A DNA stretch of 20,254 nucleotides, from NCBI GenBank assembly GCA_027366075.1, contig DAHXLI010000030.1, positions 1 to 20,254 on the forward strand, read 5' to 3'. How positions within the stretch are numbered: position 1 is the first letter of the stretch; each line of letters begins with the position of its first letter. Source of the DNA: Candidatus Parvarchaeota archaeon. Lineage in GTDB: Archaea; Nanobdellota; Nanobdellia; Parvarchaeales; Parvarchaeaceae. This document shows positions 19,123 through 20,254 of the stretch, piece by piece. Under the pieces are notes generated by a model that did no database searches, was not told the DNA's origin, and worked only from the letters and a program-made list of their open reading frames with translations. Position numbers and translations under genes: made by a program.

Positions 19123-19786
19123 CCCTATAATTAAAGATGCCGCGGAAGGCGCTACAAAAGGTTTATTAAATTGGACTAAAGAACAGATTTCTGACTTTGC
19201 TAACAAAATAATAAATAAAGACATCGCATTTGTTCAGGATAGAGAGTTGATAGAACTTATAAAAGAACAAAAACAAAGTCCAGCTTATGATTTTTATAAA
19301 AGATACGTTAATGCGAAGGATTATAGAAATTTGGTTAATTTAGGATTAACACTAAGAAAACTTGATAAAAATAAAGACAAACTGGAAAAATTTAGAAGCA
19401 AAATATACGACGCATATGGAACGAGAGGCTTACACATATGCGAATTTGTGGCTAGTAATATTTTAAGCAAGTTTATCGCTACTAGAATAGATGCAGCCAG
19501 ATCTAATCAAGACATTACAAATGAAGTAGAAACAATATTCAAAAACATAGACAAAGATTATCGATTCGTTAAAAACGGGGATAACCCAAAGATTAAATCT
19601 AAAGAATTAATCTTTTACTTAAACGGCTCTCTACCCGAGATAGTTATTTTAGTTAGTAAAGGAAATGCGCAACGGATTTGTAAAGAAATAATCAAGTTTA
19701 TAACTAAACAGATTGATTCCTCTTATAAAATGGATTCAATAAGCGAAGTAGGCGAATTTGTAGTGTTTATAAAAAGAAAAGAGTAA
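19106..19786 (+). CDS. Unknown 226-residue basic helical protein, second of the coupled pair
   Basis: Starts at ATG 19106 or 19112 (M-K-M-T-S-D). The first part is amphipathic (I-I-K-D-A-A-E-G-A-T-K-G-L-L-N-W-T-K-E-Q-I), followed by lysine-rich helices (L-T-L-R-K-L-D-K-N-K-D-K-L-E-K-F-R-S-K) and R-G-L-H-I-C-E-F-V-A-S-N-I-L. The C-terminal ~60 residues alternate strands and helix (E-L-I-F-Y-L-N-G-S-L-P-E-I-V-I-L-V-S-K-G, then F-V-V-F-I-K-R-K-E). No catalytic motif or family recognised. Codon use is strongly AT-biased (AAA, ATA, TTA), unlike the core genes. Lying beside an insertion sequence, it is probably an accessory or recently acquired gene. Confidence 0.65.
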   Translation: MKMTSDPIIKDAAEGATKGLLNWTKEQISDFANKIINKDIAFVQDRELIELIKEQKQSPAYDFYKRYVNAKDYRNLVNLGLTLRKLDKNKDKLEKFRSKIYDAYGTRGLHICEFVASNILSKFIATRIDAARSNQDITNEVETIFKNIDKDYRFVKNGDNPKIKSKELIFYLNGSLPEIVILVSKGNAQRICKEIIKFITKQIDSSYKMDSISEVGEFVVFIKRKE

Positions 19787-19819
19787 AAGTTAATTTAAAC
19801 TAAAGAGGCAACATTTAAA

Positions 19820-19912
19820 TTGGCAAAAAAGGACTCAAAAGACGCAAGAAGAACAATCTACTGCTTGAAACACGCTGAAATCGTGAAGGAGTTTGTAAAA
19901 GTAGAAGTTTAA
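19820..19912 (+). CDS. Possible 30-residue basic peptide
   Basis: TTG 19820 to TAA 19912 reads (M)-A-K-K-D-S-K-D-A-R-R-T-I-Y-C-L-K-H-A-E, continuing I-V-K-E-F-V-K-V-E-V. A-K-K at the start and the regular charge pattern look protein-like, but the length, the non-ATG start and the lack of a clear promoter make it weak. It may be the front of a larger gene broken by the events at the window edge. Confidence 0.25.
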   Translation: MAKKDSKDARRTIYCLKHAEIVKEFVKVEV

Positions 19913-19997
19913 TTTTAACGATTCAAATTCAATGGGAGCTATCCTTCTGTAGAGGGGAGATAACTAAATATTCGGCACGAAATAACCACAAGTTGAT

Positions 19998-20150
19998 TTA
20001 TACATAGCTATAAGATACTGCCAAATCGCCACCTGCCGATAAACTTCCTGAAGACTGTGAAGGCGAATAATAGTTTGAACATACTAAAAATCCGCATACA
20101 TAAGAATGCACATCTTGGTCGCCAGAAACTACTTCTAATACGATAAATTT
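19998..20150 (-). pseudogene. 5'-truncated C-terminal piece of a Ser-rich surface-protein repeat (tentative)
   Basis: An open frame of 50 codons ending at TAA 19998 with no ATG. It reads ...H-S-Y-V-C-G-F-L-V-C-S-N-Y-Y, then S-P-S-Q-S-S-G-S-L-S-A-G-G-D, then L-A-V-S-Y-S-Y-V-stop. The Y-x-P-S-x-S-S-G-S-x-x-A-G-G...V-S-Y pattern resembles the end of the Ser/Thr/Tyr-rich repeats in archaeal surface proteins. It overlaps a plus-strand piece of the same kind. An in-frame TAA lies at 20151-20153. Chance cannot be excluded for so short a frame. Confidence 0.35.
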
Positions 20151-20254
20151 TTATAGCCCGGCTGGTAGCTATGCGTTTTCAGTTCTTGGGTTTATCAATT
20201 ACTCTACGGGGTGCACTTACGACCCGTCCCCACAATCTGGGTATGCTACCGCAG
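20104..20254 (+). pseudogene. 5'-truncated surface-protein repeat, continues past the window edge
   Basis: Open frame from just after TAA 20101 to the window end with no start codon. It reads ...T-S-W-S-P-E-T-T-S-N-T-I-N-F, then Y-S-P-A-G-S-Y-A-F-S-V, then N-Y-S-T-G-C-T-Y-D-P-S-P-Q-S-G-Y-A-T-A. This fits the archaeal extracellular repeat whose consensus runs roughly W-S-V...T-I-x-F-x-x-P-x-G-S-Y-x-F-x-V...P-S-P-x-S-G. The front (the G-L-P-x-G-T part) is not found upstream in any frame, so the gene is cut at about 20100. It may still be part of an intact gene downstream if it is only a frameshift. The ~190 nt before it (19913-20103) hold nothing else that I can support. Confidence 0.45.

Noticed and set aside
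19917..19960. tRNA T-loop-like TTCAAATTC
   Set aside because: The flanks do not form a 5-bp T stem, and no acceptor or anticodon arm could be paired nearby.
1..20254. CRISPR array, rRNA or tRNA genes
   Set aside because: No regularly spaced repeats and no recognisable structural RNA were seen in either strand.

Overview
The window is archaeal. It encodes an archaeal proteasome beta subunit with the K-T-G/T-T-T autoprocessing site, the KH-KH-beta-CASP termination nuclease aCPSF1/FttA, the short archaeal form of adenylosuccinate synthetase, a diphthamide synthetase (Dph6) and a UPF0200-like kinase. Many genes have a TATA-like box centred about 25-29 nt before the ATG and no Shine-Dalgarno sequence, which implies leaderless transcripts. 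Isoleucine is mostly ATA, genes are short and tightly packed, and the right edge has a Ser/Thr/Tyr-rich surface-protein repeat. I would guess a DPANN lineage such as Micrarchaeota. That placement is inference; no rRNA or tRNA gene was seen.

Layout. 1-3.95 kb, minus strand: a secreted, membrane-anchored Lon-type (S16) protease without an ATPase, a small unknown protein, a ribbon-helix-helix/nucleotidyltransferase fusion, a parvulin prolyl isomerase and a Nudix protein with a degenerate catalytic box. 4.0-5.5 kb, plus: a two-gene unit of an HEXXH (zinc-protease-like) protein and an ADP-ribosyltransferase-like protein. 5.6-8.8 kb, plus: proteasome beta subunit, aCPSF1 and a P-loop kinase. 8.8-9.8 kb, minus: two tiny ATGA-coupled genes leading into Dph6. 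9.9-11.2 kb, plus: a bPH2-domain membrane protein and a polytopic membrane protein. 11.1-12.1 kb, minus: adenylosuccinate synthetase.

12.2-16.6 kb is the most interesting segment. A translationally coupled operon encodes a ribbon-helix-helix protein, an unknown 97-residue protein, a CysD-like ATP pyrophosphatase that also carries the CC...CxxC cysteines of [4Fe-4S] APS reductases, and a CysN/EF-1alpha-like GTPase. It converges on an alkaline-phosphatase-superfamily (sulfatase-like) enzyme. The segment is bracketed by two imperfect, directly oriented copies of a ~31-bp sequence (12191-12221 and 16604-16633), as an inserted cassette might be. The right copy lies beside a frameshifted double helix-turn-helix pseudogene.

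16.7-20.25 kb is accessory DNA: a small membrane protein, an intact IS4-type (Y-R-E-K) transposase, a 60-bp quasi-palindrome holding two divergent promoters, a 50-residue zinc ribbon, a coupled pair of unrecognised AT-rich genes, and what looks like two 5'-truncated, head-to-head pieces of archaeal surface-protein repeats at the edge.

The core genes fit housekeeping proteolysis, RNA 3'-end processing, purine synthesis and translation-factor modification. The 12.2-16.6 kb cassette suggests a sulfur-nucleotide (APS-type) function whose end product cannot be read from this window.
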